Source: Pseudopyrenochaeta lycopersici (lineage: Eukaryota; Ascomycota; Dothideomycetes; Pleosporales; Pseudopyrenochaetaceae). Taken from it: a DNA stretch of 64,000 nt. The stretch covers positions 868,001 to 932,000 of the forward strand of contig NHZP01000022.1 of the NCBI GenBank assembly GCA_003313425.1, read 5' to 3'. Position numbers and translations under genes: made by a program. Each line of letters starts with the position of its first letter. Position 1 is the first letter of the stretch. Below are positions 25,301 through 35,795 of this stretch, one piece after another. The notes beneath the pieces are model-generated. The model did no database searches. It was given only the letters and a program-made list of their open reading frames with translations, and was not told where the DNA came from.

Positions 25301-25799
25301 AAGAGGAGGTAATATAAGTAAGTAAAATTTCCTTATATATTTATAATATAATAGGAAATAAACAGGCGGTAAGCTGTTATAGATGTAAATTTCAGATGCC
25401 TAGCGTAGGTATTAGCTAATTAGGATCTGCCTTAGGTGCGACTAGCGTGACCTAGGAAACCCTGTAATTAGCTAACGTGCTAACTTTACGTTTGCGCCTA
25501 CTAATAACGAAACAAATAGTTAAAAAGTAATAAAAATTACTAGTCGCAATTAGTGTAGGTAAAGGTAAGGTTAAGAAACAATGTACAGTAACGAAAGGAT
25601 AAAAACCCCGCCTACGAAGCTTATTACTTCCCTTTTTTAATAATTAACATCTTACTAGCAGCTAACTATTAACCTCTACTAGACGCTGCTATATTTTATA
25701 AACTAGTTTAACTAAGTAAATAATTATAAGCGGTTCTAGGAGGGACCTACTAGGCACCCTACCTTAATAATCTGTAGTGCTAAAACTCCCACCGCCGCC

Positions 25800-28700
25800 T
25801 TAAACTCTAGGCTTATCAGATAAGTTAGTAACTTAATTAAACATATCTAACTAGCCTTAATTAACGCAGCAAATTACGCGTATGCCTAATTACAGTATTA
25901 ATTTCTAGAATTACAGACAATACGTTGTACCTTAGAAGGGTAGGACTACGTTTAAAGACTTCTATAAGGAGCTAGTTAAGTAACTATTATACGTTCAGAA
26001 ATATATAGTAACTAAGTAGATAATCTCTTGCAGCTTATACGTTAACAAACTCCTCGACCTAGTTAGTGCGGCTGCTTAGGCATTTAAGAACAACGCGGCC
26101 CTTATAGCTAAATTCGGAGGTGTGCACTAGTTTAACGCCTAGTTTCCTATAGTTAAAGACATTAAGGACTATTAAGCTAAGTAAGGCAATAAGCTGTAAT
26201 TAGCTACAAGCTACCTTAAGAGCTTACACAGGCCTCTTTTTAATTAGGTTATTAGTGTATATATAAGTTTAGTTATATATAGCTATTTAGGAGTTACTGG
26301 CCTCGTATTCCTCCTGCGATAAGTTAAGATTACAGACCTCGCACTGTACCTTAACACAGAACTTATCCTATAACTCTAAGATCTAAAGAGGCGTTAAGAT
26401 AAGTTTATAAACGTAACTAATATTAGTAATATAAAAGTAACCTTATAAATAATCCTTACTTATATAACTTAGTTATAGGATAATAAGAACTTAAGGGCGT
26501 TAGCTACTAAGAACAGGGTCTAAAAAGGTAACACGGACGTTTATACTCGTGCGCGTAAGAATAATAATAAGCACCTATTCTAGAAAGGAGTACTAAAATA
26601 GTTTAGAAAGCTTAAATATTTAAGTAAGACGCGCGCTAATATAGTTATAAAAGATAACTAATAGCTTATTAAATAAGGACTCTAGATACATGCGTACAGG
26701 CTTATTATCCCTTAGATTTGCGCTATTAAAGCTGCGAGATTAAGTAGGCGATTAAGCTAGTCCTCCTACTAAGGCAGCCTAGGAGTACAGTTACCTGTTA
26801 AGCCTTAGCGACTCTAAAGTAGGTCGCGATTAATTAGGAGCTATTAGCATTTACAGCACGCGTCTATTAATAAAATTGTCTAGTCTCCTTAACTTACTTC
26901 TTGTCTAGAGGCGGAACTAATCTAATTAAATAATATTAGGGCAACCTTAAGAAAAGATATTATATGTCTAGGTAACTAATCACGATTAATGCTGTTAGCC
27001 CTAGGACTAATTAGCTTAAGATAAACTCGCGCAGCTACTTAATTTAGAGATAGCTAAGTAGGGACGCTTAAAGCGCTTAACGCGAACCTAGATATCCTAG
27101 AAAGTATTAAAAGATAAGAAGATTCTATTATTCTAGCTTTTACCCTGCACACTTCTTATCAGTATAAGAATAAGAAATCTATTATAGCTAAGATACTTTT
27201 ATAAATAAAGCTGTATAGGAAAGTTAAGATCTAGAAGTAGTTTAAGCTCCTAGAGAAATAGTACTGCGAGACTATTAACTATAGTTAACTGTTAGATAAG
27301 TAAGGTAACTGCGTACCTAATCCTAATCGTGTCTATTACTTTTACTCTACCTATATTATGTCTTACGTAGGGGTGTTCTATTATAGCATAAACTACTATT
27401 AGATCTAGGAAGTCTTACTTATCTTATACCTTTATAAAGATAAGATTAGAGAATATTAAGCTAACTTAGTTATACAAGTCCTTTTTATAAAGTTATACTA
27501 AGGTAGCCGCACCTATAAGGATCTTAAGAGCTACTAATATAGGCCTGTTTAGACTACACCTAATATTAACTAGGAAGCATTTATAGAGACGATAAAGCTT
27601 TAACCTTTAATTAATAAATTTAAATAAATAGGGAGTATTGTCTGTAACGTCTTTAGCTAGATCTAGAAGGATAAGGAACTAGTTAAAATTATTAATAAAA
27701 GCTTTAAGATGTACGACTACTATACTCGCTAGATTAGTGGCAAAGATAACCTTAGTTAGGGACGTACGATGTATCACTCGTTGCTGTAGCAGCTGGTCCG
27801 CAGAGATCTTAAATATTACCTAATCTATGCAGCTATTTAAAGGGAGCCTTACCTTATCTCGTACCTATACTACGCTAAATATATAAAACTAGGTAATAAG
27901 ACTTACTTCTGCTACGTTAATCTTAACATTACTTAGGTAGTTTACTCTAGACGCAGGGTAGACATAATTTAAGGCAGTGTCTCTTTTAATAATAAGGACG
28001 AACACAACTATACTAAGATGTTACTAGGCTTCTATAATATTATTAATAGTTACTAAGAATAGCGTAAGAACTTAGGTTAAGATAATAGTATAGGGCTAAT
28101 TAAATTATAGAGTAATACTACACACTTCCTATAGGAACTAAGGGAGAAGTAGCCTAACGTATAATAGACGAAGCAGCTATGTAAACGAGGTAAGGTAAGG
28201 ATTTTAGATCTACGCCTGCCTTATAGCTTAACTAGACTATCTACTATTAAACGACAAACTATACTACCTTAGTACGTGAAAGTTAATAATAATATAGAAA
28301 CTATAGAGGTTCCTAAGATAGGCAGCTACTAATTAATTATAACTGCTTATTAGTACCTTACTGAGGCTCTATGCACGCCCTCTAGTTACCTAAACAAATA
28401 CAGAGGTATTAAATAGCCTTTCTTAGGAGCTACGCAACCTATTTACAGTTATCTTATCTTACGAGCAGTAGGTAGCCTTGTTAGGTGGGATAACCCTGTT
28501 GTTTGAGACGCTATGCACAATATCTTTAACCTAGACATAAGTACCTACAAAGATAGTATAGTAGAAATCTAAGCTAGCTAAAAAGAGACTGTAAGGATAG
28601 TAAAACGTTACTACGAGATTATTAAGATGTACGAAGAAGCTGCGTATTAATTAGACAGTAATATTCCTTCTTAGTCCTACTTCTTTAATAAAGGAAAGTG

Positions 28701-29310
28701 TAATGGGCTGCGCCCTTTAAGCAGGAGAGGCTTCGCTACTATCGCACGGGGAAAGAACTCCTTAATCTCCTCTGCCCCCTTTTCTTATTAGCTCGTACAA
28801 GTTAGCAGCTAGAGGAGCACGTTCCTCTTCGCTCGTACGAACATATATATATATCCTCTAAGGATACCTGTAACCTCTTCTCTATCTTTCTCCTTCTGTA
28901 GTATAGGACAAATGCACACTCGTTAGTCAGGCCTCTTCGCCCATAACAGAAAGCACCTAGCTTAGATAAGTAAATAGTACGTTTACGATAGAGAGGTTAA
29001 TAAGGATACAGCCTTGTCGCAACTCCTTAACGAATTAAGCTAGGAGGAACAAGCTTAGCCTGATGCGCTTAACCAACGAACAGCGTCTCTAAGCACTCGT
29101 CGCCCTTATAGTAGAACCTTATTAGCAGGTTTGCTATTAAGCCTGTTAAGTTCGCTAGTAAGCATGTTGCTGCCAACTCCTCGCCCTACTAGGCTTCCTG
29201 TCACCTACGACGAGCTTTATAAGGACCCACCGCTAACAACTAGGCCTGCTAGGAAGTTAACTTAGTAGCTAGGAAGGAGCGAGGGAAATAAAGGGACTTA
29301 ACGCAGCTAG
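25800..29310 (+). pseudogene. Accessory ORF of element B, about 1,080 codons, unknown function
   Basis: Downstream of integrase, same strand. One frame can be read from about 25800 to 28698 (about 960 codons), where SL2 copy 2 interrupts it, and on from 28954 to about 29310. Nearly all in-frame stops are TAA/TAG (Gln sites); one TGA occurs near 28508. It has a Leu/Gln-rich N-terminal half, then a block at about 27770-28040 reading MYHSLLQQLVRRDLKYYLIY, TYFCYVNLNI (27901-27930) and IIQGSVSFNNKDE. That block resembles a conserved region of large fungal hypothetical proteins in which I recall an H-x-D-L-N-I motif; H to Y and D to N are the changes RIP would make. A 2-oxoglutarate/iron dioxygenase-like H-x-D site is therefore possible but unproven. 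Placement inside B's LTRs says it is element cargo. Confidence 0.6.
28699..28948 (+). mobile_element. Solo-LTR-like repeat, family SL2, copy 2 (250 bp)
   Basis: Starts TGTAATGGGCTGCGCCC, ends TTCGCCCATAACA; duplication GAAAG (28694-28698, 28949-28953). Inverted relative to copy 1 at 14329-14580 and almost identical to it. Inserted in the accessory ORF of B. Confidence 0.88.
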
Positions 29311-29540
29311 CAGATTTAGAGCTAAAAGGTTAAGTAAATCTAAGAGATAGAGGATAAAGAGTAAGAGATATAAGGAGATAAGGTATAGGTTAGGGGACAG
29401 TCTAAGATCTCTTTCCTTCGTAGTTATTTATGTTCTATCTTAAGTTAAGTTAACCTTTTTCCTTTATTATTTTCTTTTATTTTACCTCTTATAATAGGAT
29501 GCTAAGCTTTATAGGGTAAAGCTCTTAAGTAGGGGAGGTA

Positions 29541-29868
29541 TATGCTAATACACTTAGTAACGTAGTTACTAAGGGCATCTTAGCTAGGGTTAGGTAGGCT
29601 TGGCTAGGAAATCCGGGTATAAAGGTAGATAGATAGGACCTCCTTAGGAGGCATTGAATCTACTAAGTATTACCTACGCTGTACTGTTAAGTCCTGCTTT
29701 ACCGGAGTCTTAATCGTTCAATTTATCGTTGCCTATCTACCTTTGTCTACCTCGTTACCCGTCCCCGCACCTCACCATCTCAACCAACACGAGATGCTCA
29801 GTTGCTTCCACTGCGCGCAAGGCTACCATCAAAAGGGAGAAGTTGGCTGAGGCCTCTGTTCCTGCACA
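29541..29868 (+). repeat. 3' LTR of element B (328 bp)
   Basis: Starts TATGCTAATACACTTAG (TG end changed to TA) and ends TCTGTTCCTGCACA. A purine-rich tract (AGTAGGGGAGGTA) precedes it. Its first half is RIP-mutated and its last 150 bp are nearly clean. Confidence 0.92.
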
Positions 29869-30440
29869 CTATAAAAATAGCTAAAGAAATAAAGAAAATA
29901 TATAAATAACTCTAAGAGAACTTTAAGGAAGTATAAGGTAACAGTATCTCTTACTAGAATAAGAAAAGAAAAATAGTACCTTAGCTAAAGAAGAGGGATA
30001 AAGTATACTTACTTATAAAGAATTTACGCAATAAATAACTAAGTAAAGGACTTAATTATATTAAGCTTAGACTATTTTTAGTTAAAGAATAAAATAGACT
30101 TATAAATTATATACTTAAGCTACTACTAGATATAAAGATCTACCTACGCTTCTATATCTCTAAGTTAGAACTAGCTAACCTTATAACGCTATTATAGAAA
30201 ATATTTTAGTATAACCTAGAGGAGGAAAATAAGTTTAAGGTTAAAAAGATCCTCGGATACTAATAAAATAGAAGAGTTAATAACTTAGAACTAAACTTTA
30301 GTTACCTAGTTAAATAGAAAAGATACCTAAGCTTAGAGAGCACGTAAGAACTGGAGGAATACCTAAAGAACTATTAAGAAAGAATTAGAGAATACTAGAA
30401 AAGAGAAGAAGTAAGAAAGAAGAAATAATAAACTTAAGAG
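29869..30440 (+). pseudogene. Chromovirus A: integrase C-terminus and chromodomain
   Basis: Resumes A after B. A GPY/F-like integrase tail (VYLLIKNLRNK, IYLRFYISKLELANLI) is followed by a chromodomain: KVKKILGY at about 30240 and SYLVKQKRYLSLESTQELEE at about 30301-30360 (V-K-W-K-G-Y-x-x-x-E-S-T-W-E-P expected; the Trp codons are damaged). The same domain in copy E is broken by a MITE and by element F. Confidence 0.82.
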
Positions 30441-30479
30441 ACTTATTATAATTCTAAGAATACCTAGCTAGAAGACTCT

Positions 30480-31000
30480 AGCAGTCCTAACTTCTAGAAT
30501 AGTAACTAGTCTATAATAGTAGCGCCTAAAAGAGCCTTAGGGTTAACTAAGGCTAACCTAGAATTTAAGGACTCTAACGCCTTAAGGCGTTTAACGTCTT
30601 CTATATCTATAAGACTCTTATTAAATAATCTTACCTTCTTCTTTTTTAATAACTTTTATTACTTACGTAAACGTTTCTACTTTAAGCGCGCCGCGGTAAT
30701 ATAGTTAAACGCTGCCTATACTAACTACTTATCCTTATTAATAGCCTTCTCTACTACTTTATTTTATTAGCTTAGATCTACTAACTCCTTATTAATTTTT
30801 AAGAGGTCTAGAACTAGGATATTAATAGGCACGTATTCTACCTATCCTCTAACTCCCTTATAATTTCTATATTTTATAGATAATAAGGATATCTAATAAC
30901 TTAAGTTATTTTCTATACACTGCTTATAGGACACTATTACGTCCTAACCTTTATTATTTATTTAATCTCTGCGTTTTTAGTAATAGTAGGTAGCTTAGGA
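30480..31000 (-). pseudogene. Antisense ORF of chromovirus A (coiled-coil-like)
   Basis: Minus-strand frame between chromodomain and 3' LTR, read from about 30.9 kb down to 30.49 kb. It is Lys/Gln/Leu-rich (LKQKRLRKQQKLLKKKKVRL), followed by a LIDIEDVKRLKALE motif that parallels MHNNRELEFTKEA in C and VIAIEEQDIKRQKVAEAL in E. Stops are TAG/TAA only in the part read. The 5' end was not fixed. Confidence 0.5.
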
Positions 31001-31050
31001 GGATATTAGATTAACTTATATAGGCATAAATTATTAGAGGAGGGGGATAG

Positions 31051-31483
31051 TATTATAACATAAGAATATACTAAGGGATAACTATCTTAAGAAGCCCTAT
31101 AACCTAGAACGTGCGCTAGGCATAAGGCTGCGCCTAGGAAGGAACATATAACTTATTATAAGTCTTATATTCTTAAGAATCTTACAGGCTAATATTTAGT
31201 CTCTATATAAGACTTAGCAAGAATAATATAGTTTTATAAGACTCCTTATATATATAGATTATAGTAATAAACCTTTATAGCTTATTATATTTAACTTAAT
31301 ATTATACTCTATAGTATAGTAATAGTAATACTAATTATTCTTAACTCTTAGTACTCTTTATAGAAGCGCCCTCTTACTATCTTAGTATTAAACCCCCTTC
31401 TATATAGTCTCTTACTCTATCCTAGAGAACTAACCTTACGGTCTTATTAGTTATCTTTACTAATAGCTTTTAAGATCTTTACA
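31051..31483 (+). repeat. 3' LTR of chromovirus A (433 bp)
   Basis: Preceded by the polypurine tract GAGGAGGGGGATAG. Starts TATTATAACATAAG and ends AAGATCTTTACA. From about 31250 on it matches the LTRs of C and E, whereas its first 200 bp (U3) are unrelated in sequence to either. The element's end is inferred from the LTR match; no 5' LTR is in the window to test the duplication. Confidence 0.8.
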
Positions 31484-31805
31484 GAGTTTTACTTTTTATA
31501 AACCTTTAAGTATAAAGTATACTACACTCTAGTATACTATAATATCTTTACTATAAATATAAATAAGTATATTATTAAAGTAAACTATATAAATATAGTT
31601 TAAATATTTACTAAGTACTTTATTAATATAGGCTTAAAATCTTACTAGAGTATTAGTTAACCTAATAGTATAACTAAGTACTTAAAGTAGCTATATTAAG
31701 TTTAGAAAGTAGTTTTCTACTTATCTCTTAATTAAATTCTTTAGTAGTAGTATATATTATAAAGATCTAAGGTAGTATAATAACGTGCGCTTAATAAATA
31801 ATCTA
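31484..31805. other. AT-rich DNA without recognisable genes
   Basis: Between the A LTR and SL3 copy 1. Very AT-rich, no frame or motif recognised. Probably old RIP-mutated sequence. Confidence 0.6.
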
Positions 31806-31809
31806 GTAT

Positions 31810-32180
31810 TGTGCCGTTGCACAGGGTACCTGGGCAATTAGGTGATGATAGGTTTCCTTTGTCAGCGAAATTTGATGATAAGACTTGGAGATGCGAGAGA
31901 TCTCAACGTCATGCACCAAAAACCATGCACCACACACCACGAGAATTCACTTCAAAACTGAGATTTTGCAGAGTAGCTAGTGCATTAGCTACGTCAATTC
32001 AATGAGATTTCAGACCATTTTGTTTATTACTTTTAATCAGGCTCTATACTTCCCTTCGTTTCTGGCAGACTGCACAGGCAGGGCTGCTCCTGTTATTCAC
32101 GCACATTTGATTCCAGCGTTACCTCTCATTCACAACACCAGAACTGCGGGATTGTGCCGAACCACCTTGTTAACTCCACA
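31810..32180 (+). mobile_element. Solo-LTR-like repeat, family SL3, copy 1 (371 bp)
   Basis: Starts TGTGCCGTTGCACAGGG, ends TTGTTAACTCCACA, flanked by GTAT (31806-31809, 32181-32184). About 95% identical by eye to 54078-54450. Ordinary base composition in AT-rich surroundings; the two 64-codon ORFs inside are not conserved as frames between the copies. Termini resemble the LTR of element B, so it may be a solo LTR of a relative. Confidence 0.85.
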
Positions 32181-32186
32181 GTATCT

Positions 32187-32784
32187 CTCTAATTAATAGA
32201 AGTAAGTAATAATTTTTAATTATAATAGTAGTTAATTCTTAATAGTTAATATAAAGGTAAAGTTTCTTATTCTTTTTAGAGATAAATAGTATAAGAGCTT
32301 TTCTAAGACTTATATTATACTAAATCTAGCCTTTATATAGTATACTCTTTATATAGTTATAAAGTACCTTAAGCTTATATATAAAGAAGTTATATAGTAA
32401 ACTATATAGAAGTTCTTTATTAGCTATAAGTAAGATAGTATAGTTTAAAGTTTTAAAATTTAGTAAAGCTTTTACTTTTTTATTATTAAATATATTACTA
32501 TAAGTTAGCTAATATATTAAAGATACGTACTTCTAGCGTAATATATACTCTAAAAATATAAGTATTCTACTCTAAACTTTTACGTATAACTTATAGTACT
32601 CTTAGAAAGTATATATTAGAGCTAGTTTACTTTATATCTTCTTAAAATTATATAGCAGTAATAAGCTTAATATTAGCAAAAGTATACTTTTAATACTATA
32701 TTTAAGAGCTATAGTTAATATAAATATTCTACTATTATAAAAAAGAGTTACTAAGTAAAAGAGGAATACTTTCTTTATCTACTC
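32187..32784. other. AT-rich DNA without recognisable genes
   Basis: Low-complexity TA-rich sequence between SL3 and the pogo element. No reading frame recognised on either strand. Confidence 0.6.
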
Positions 32785-32786
32785 TA

Positions 32787-34632
32787 ACGTGTTCTACCGC
32801 TCAGTGGGCAAAACCAGTCAGTAGGCAACCCCACCAAAATCAACCTGTACCACCACGTTGAAACAGTAATAGCATTAACACAGTAACTCTAAATAGCTTA
32901 AAAAGAAGGCAGGGTAGAGCTAGCTATAGCAGTAATTTAAAAAAAAATTAAATTTCTAAAGTTTCTTATACAGCTGCGCTGTATGCAGTCCCTCGTTTAA
33001 TACTTAAACGCCGCCGTAAAGGCACTCTACCTTAAGCCGTGCGCAACTGCTAGAAGCGTAAGCTAGACCTTACTAAAGAGTAGTCCCTTATTTAATAGAT
33101 ACTAGACCTCGCCTAACAAGGCTTTCTACCTTAAACTATTACTGTATAGTAGATAGCAAATGTATTGCTAGCTGCGCGAGGTAATAATCCTCCTCCTTAG
33201 CCTATTAGTAAGAACTAGATATTGCGCTTTATTAATTGCGAGCTAGAACTCTGTATAATATAGAATAGAAAGCTCTACTCGCAGCGCGCTCTAAGCGAGG
33301 ACCTAGCTTCTATTAGTGCGTAGTTTAAGCTTGTATAAGAGACGTGCTATACGTACGGCGTAGTAGACGCAGACTTCTATAACTTTAATAAGACTAGGTT
33401 TATAATAGGCGCCGCAGTAACATTAAAGGTTATTACTAGCTTAGACACTATAGGACGAGCAGTTATAGTTCAGCTAGGCAACCGCAACTAGGTTACGGCA
33501 ATTAAGTCTATTAGCGCGATAGGCTGAGTGCTGCCTCCGTTTATTATCTTACATGCTAAGATGCACCAAGCTGCCTGGTATAACAGGCTACCTGCAGGCT
33601 CAGCAGGCTCAGTACTCGCAGTTAGCGACAATGGCTGGACAACAGATAAGCTAGGCCTTGACTCGCTGAAGCACTTTAACAGGCACACAGCCTGCTGCGC
33701 TTAAGGAGCCTATCACCTGCTTATACTAGATAGGCACCGTAGCTACGTAACACCTAAGTTTAACTAGTACTATAAGAAGATTAAGATTATTAGCCTCTAT
33801 ATACCTCCTTATACCTTATATCTCCTACAGCCACTTAATACTAGCTGCTACTCTCCTCTTAAGCGTATGTATAGTAAGAAGATAGACGAGCTTGCGCGTA
33901 AGCGTATATTTTATGTTAATAAGCTAGACTTCTTTTCTATCTACTATACAGTCAGACGCAAGGTATTTATAGAGAAGAACATTAAGGCAGGCTTTCAAGC
34001 AACAGGCCTTATCCTAGCTTGTCCTGAGCACGTCCTCTCGTCGCTCACAGTTGTCCGTACGCCGTCTCCACCAGCGACAACAGAGGTAGCAGCAGCTGAG
34101 TGGACAGCTGAGACGCCGCGCACGATATCTCAGCTTAAGAAACAGGCTCAGCTAGTTCAAGACCTCTTGCATCGTCAGTCTTAGAGCCTAAGTAGCTAAG
34201 CTACTCGCCAGCTTATCAAGGGTTATTACCTTACTATAAACTCAGCAGCTATCCTCGCGGACGAGAATATAAAGCTGCGTGCAGCTACTCAGCGTAAACA
34301 ACGTAAGAAATAGTAGCGTAGGCAATATATAGCCCGTGGAGGAGCTCTGCAGGTTGAGCAGGGCCAGCTACTTACTACAGAGGCAGGTAGGGTAGTTAAT
34401 AAGGGTAGTTAAGCTCAGCCTAAGCGAGTGCGCCAGCGCGCACCACTAACGTGCAGCAACTATCATATCTAAGGACATACTCGAACTTAGTGTAGAGGTA
34501 GCTAGACTAGCTTATCTATTAATTTTATTTATAATTTACTATGCTGCTCTTAAATAATTAAGCAAAAAGGTGCGTTAATTTTGGTGGGGTGGGCCTACTA
34601 ACTGGTTTTGCCTACTAAGTAGTAGAACACGT
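32787..34632 (+). mobile_element. Fot1/pogo-type DNA transposon (1,846 bp)
   Basis: Terminal inverted repeats of roughly 55 bp begin ACGTGTTCTAC on both ends and contain the shared blocks GGCAAAACCAGT and CCCCACCAAAAT. Flanked by TA (32785-32786, 34633-34634), the pogo/Tc1 target duplication. It encodes a damaged DDE transposase. The middle (about 33490-34160) is much less RIP-mutated than the rest. Confidence 0.9.
32960..34500 (+). pseudogene. Fot1/pogo transposase remnant
   Basis: N-terminal helix-turn-helix part around 33.0-33.3 kb. DDE core: YNFNKTRFIIG at about 33379 (first Asp changed to Asn, D-E-T expected), ISAIGQVLPPFIILHAKMHQ at about 33514, SDNGWTTDKLGLDSLKHFNR at about 33625 with the second Asp intact, and LILDRHRSYVTPKF at about 33721 with the third Asp intact. 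LQPLNTSCYSPLKR follows, then a clean 105-codon C-terminal stretch at 33867-34184. A zinc-knuckle-like CSNYH...H tail lies near 34450. TAA/TAG at Gln codons. Inactive. Confidence 0.85.
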
Positions 34633-34634
34633 TA

Positions 34635-35157
34635 TATACTATAACTTAAGCTTAGTAATTAATACTATTATTATTTATTAAATATACTTAAAGCTTATAT
34701 ACTATATAAGTATTCTAATACTAGGTATTAATCTAACTTAGCCTTAGGAGCTCTACTCTTTTAAGTAGTAGTAGTTTTATCTTAATAGCTAGCTTCTAAG
34801 TTCTAACTAATTAAGCTAATATTAGCTTAATAGTTAAAGATAACTTAGAGTTTCTTCTTAAGGCTTATTTCTATAGCTACGCTATACTTATACTTTATAC
34901 CTAGTAAAATATTAATAAGTATACGCTTTATTATTCTTAAATTACTAGTAAAGCTTAACTTTTTCTTATCTAGTTAATATATACTAAAAGGTAGTTTAGG
35001 TTACTACTTTAGTACTTATTAGTATAGTATCTAACTTTATAATAATTATAGTAAGGGCCTTTACTTTTAGCTTATAGTTTATAAAAATACTTATTTAGTT
35101 TATATTTTAGAGTATTTTTTTTAAAAAAAATTCTTAAATATATTACGCGTATATTAG
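34635..35157. other. AT-rich DNA without recognisable genes
   Basis: Low-complexity TA-rich sequence between the pogo element and SL1 copy 2. Nothing recognised. Confidence 0.6.
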
Positions 35158-35162
35158 CTTTA

Positions 35163-35528
35163 TGTAGAGGAAAAGGGAGAGCTTAGTAACAGTTACCCAG
35201 GTGATCTATAAGATGGACCACTGTTTTATCTAGGAGGCTTTAGGAGAGCCAGCTATATAGAGGTGAGCTGAGCACGGCCTACTACAGGGGCCATTATACG
35301 GTAGGAGCGTGAGCAGCGTGTACGCGTGCGTGAGCGCGTATGTGATCGCGCACGTGAGTCTACCTTCAGGTGTCTCCTGCGTGAGCTTGCCCGCCAGCTT
35401 GCACGTGAGCGCGCACGCGAGCGCGCCTGTGAATGCACACATAAGTACGTGTCTCTCCAGGGTAAGCTCCCACGTCAGCGCGCACGTGAGCCTACCGTAC
35501 CCCAGGTCACAGCGCGTTGTTTGCAACA
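35163..35528 (+). mobile_element. GC-rich LTR-like repeat, family SL1, copy 2 (366 bp)
   Basis: Starts TGTAGAGGAAAAGGGAGAG, ends TTGTTTGCAACA; perfect duplication CTTTA (35158-35162, 35529-35533). Opposite orientation to copy 1. The central CACGTG/GCGC minisatellite has a different unit number from copies 1 and 3. Four overlapping short ORFs on both strands come from the repeat, not from genes. Confidence 0.87.
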
Positions 35529-35795
35529 CTTTATATTAGTAAAGCTTAGCGTAGATTTTACCTAAGTATAGAGCCTAATACTATTAAATCTTCTCTTATT
35601 ATAAGAATTTAGTAGTAGTTAGTAATAGCTCTTTATAATTTAAGCTTTATCTTTAAAAAGAAATACTAAACTTTTTATACTTTAGTATAAAGTATAAGTT
35701 AATTTTTAATAATATTAAAGTAAGTTATAAAGGGCTAAATAGTCTAGTCTTTCTATTATATAGCTTAAGCATATACTATAGCTACTTTAAAGCTA

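Larger units (their letters stand above)
11110..29868 (+). mobile_element. Large Ty3/gypsy retrotransposon B with accessory ORF (about 11.8 kb without nested insertions)
   Basis: Two 328-bp LTRs in direct orientation (11110-11437 and 29541-29868) flank gag, protease, RT, RNase H and integrase on the plus strand, plus an extra long ORF (about 25800-29310). The element is flanked by CTAT on both sides (11106-11109 and 29869-29872), and A resumes immediately after. It hosts chromovirus C (13084-19789) and an SL2 repeat (28699-28948). Removing those leaves about 11.8 kb, roughly twice a usual gypsy element. RIP-mutated in coding parts; the LTRs are lightly mutated, the left one keeping more original bases at its start and the right one at its end. 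Confidence 0.88.
1748..31483 (+). mobile_element. Ty3/gypsy chromovirus copy A, split by nested insertions
   Basis: Plus-strand gypsy element whose pieces are 1748-3657, 9086-9870, 10260-11104, 29869-30440 and the 3' end with LTR to 31483. The pieces join in the correct order for protease, RT, RNase H, integrase and chromodomain, and match the related copy E (43.9-48.2 kb) across each insertion point. The 5' end is left of the window beyond the first copia. A hosts two copia elements, one GC-rich repeat and the very large element B, so it is the oldest layer of this nest. Heavily RIP-mutated. Confidence 0.88.

Noticed and set aside
1..31483. Apparent alternative genetic code with TAA/TAG read as Gln across kilobases.
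   Set aside because: The same frames also show H-to-Y, D-to-N and W-to-stop changes, all C-to-T/G-to-A, and the intact genes here use TAA and TGA as normal stops. RIP explains it.
31811..32196. Two 64-codon ORFs as small secreted proteins (also 54271-54477).
   Set aside because: They lie inside an SL3 transposable repeat and the frame differs between the two copies.
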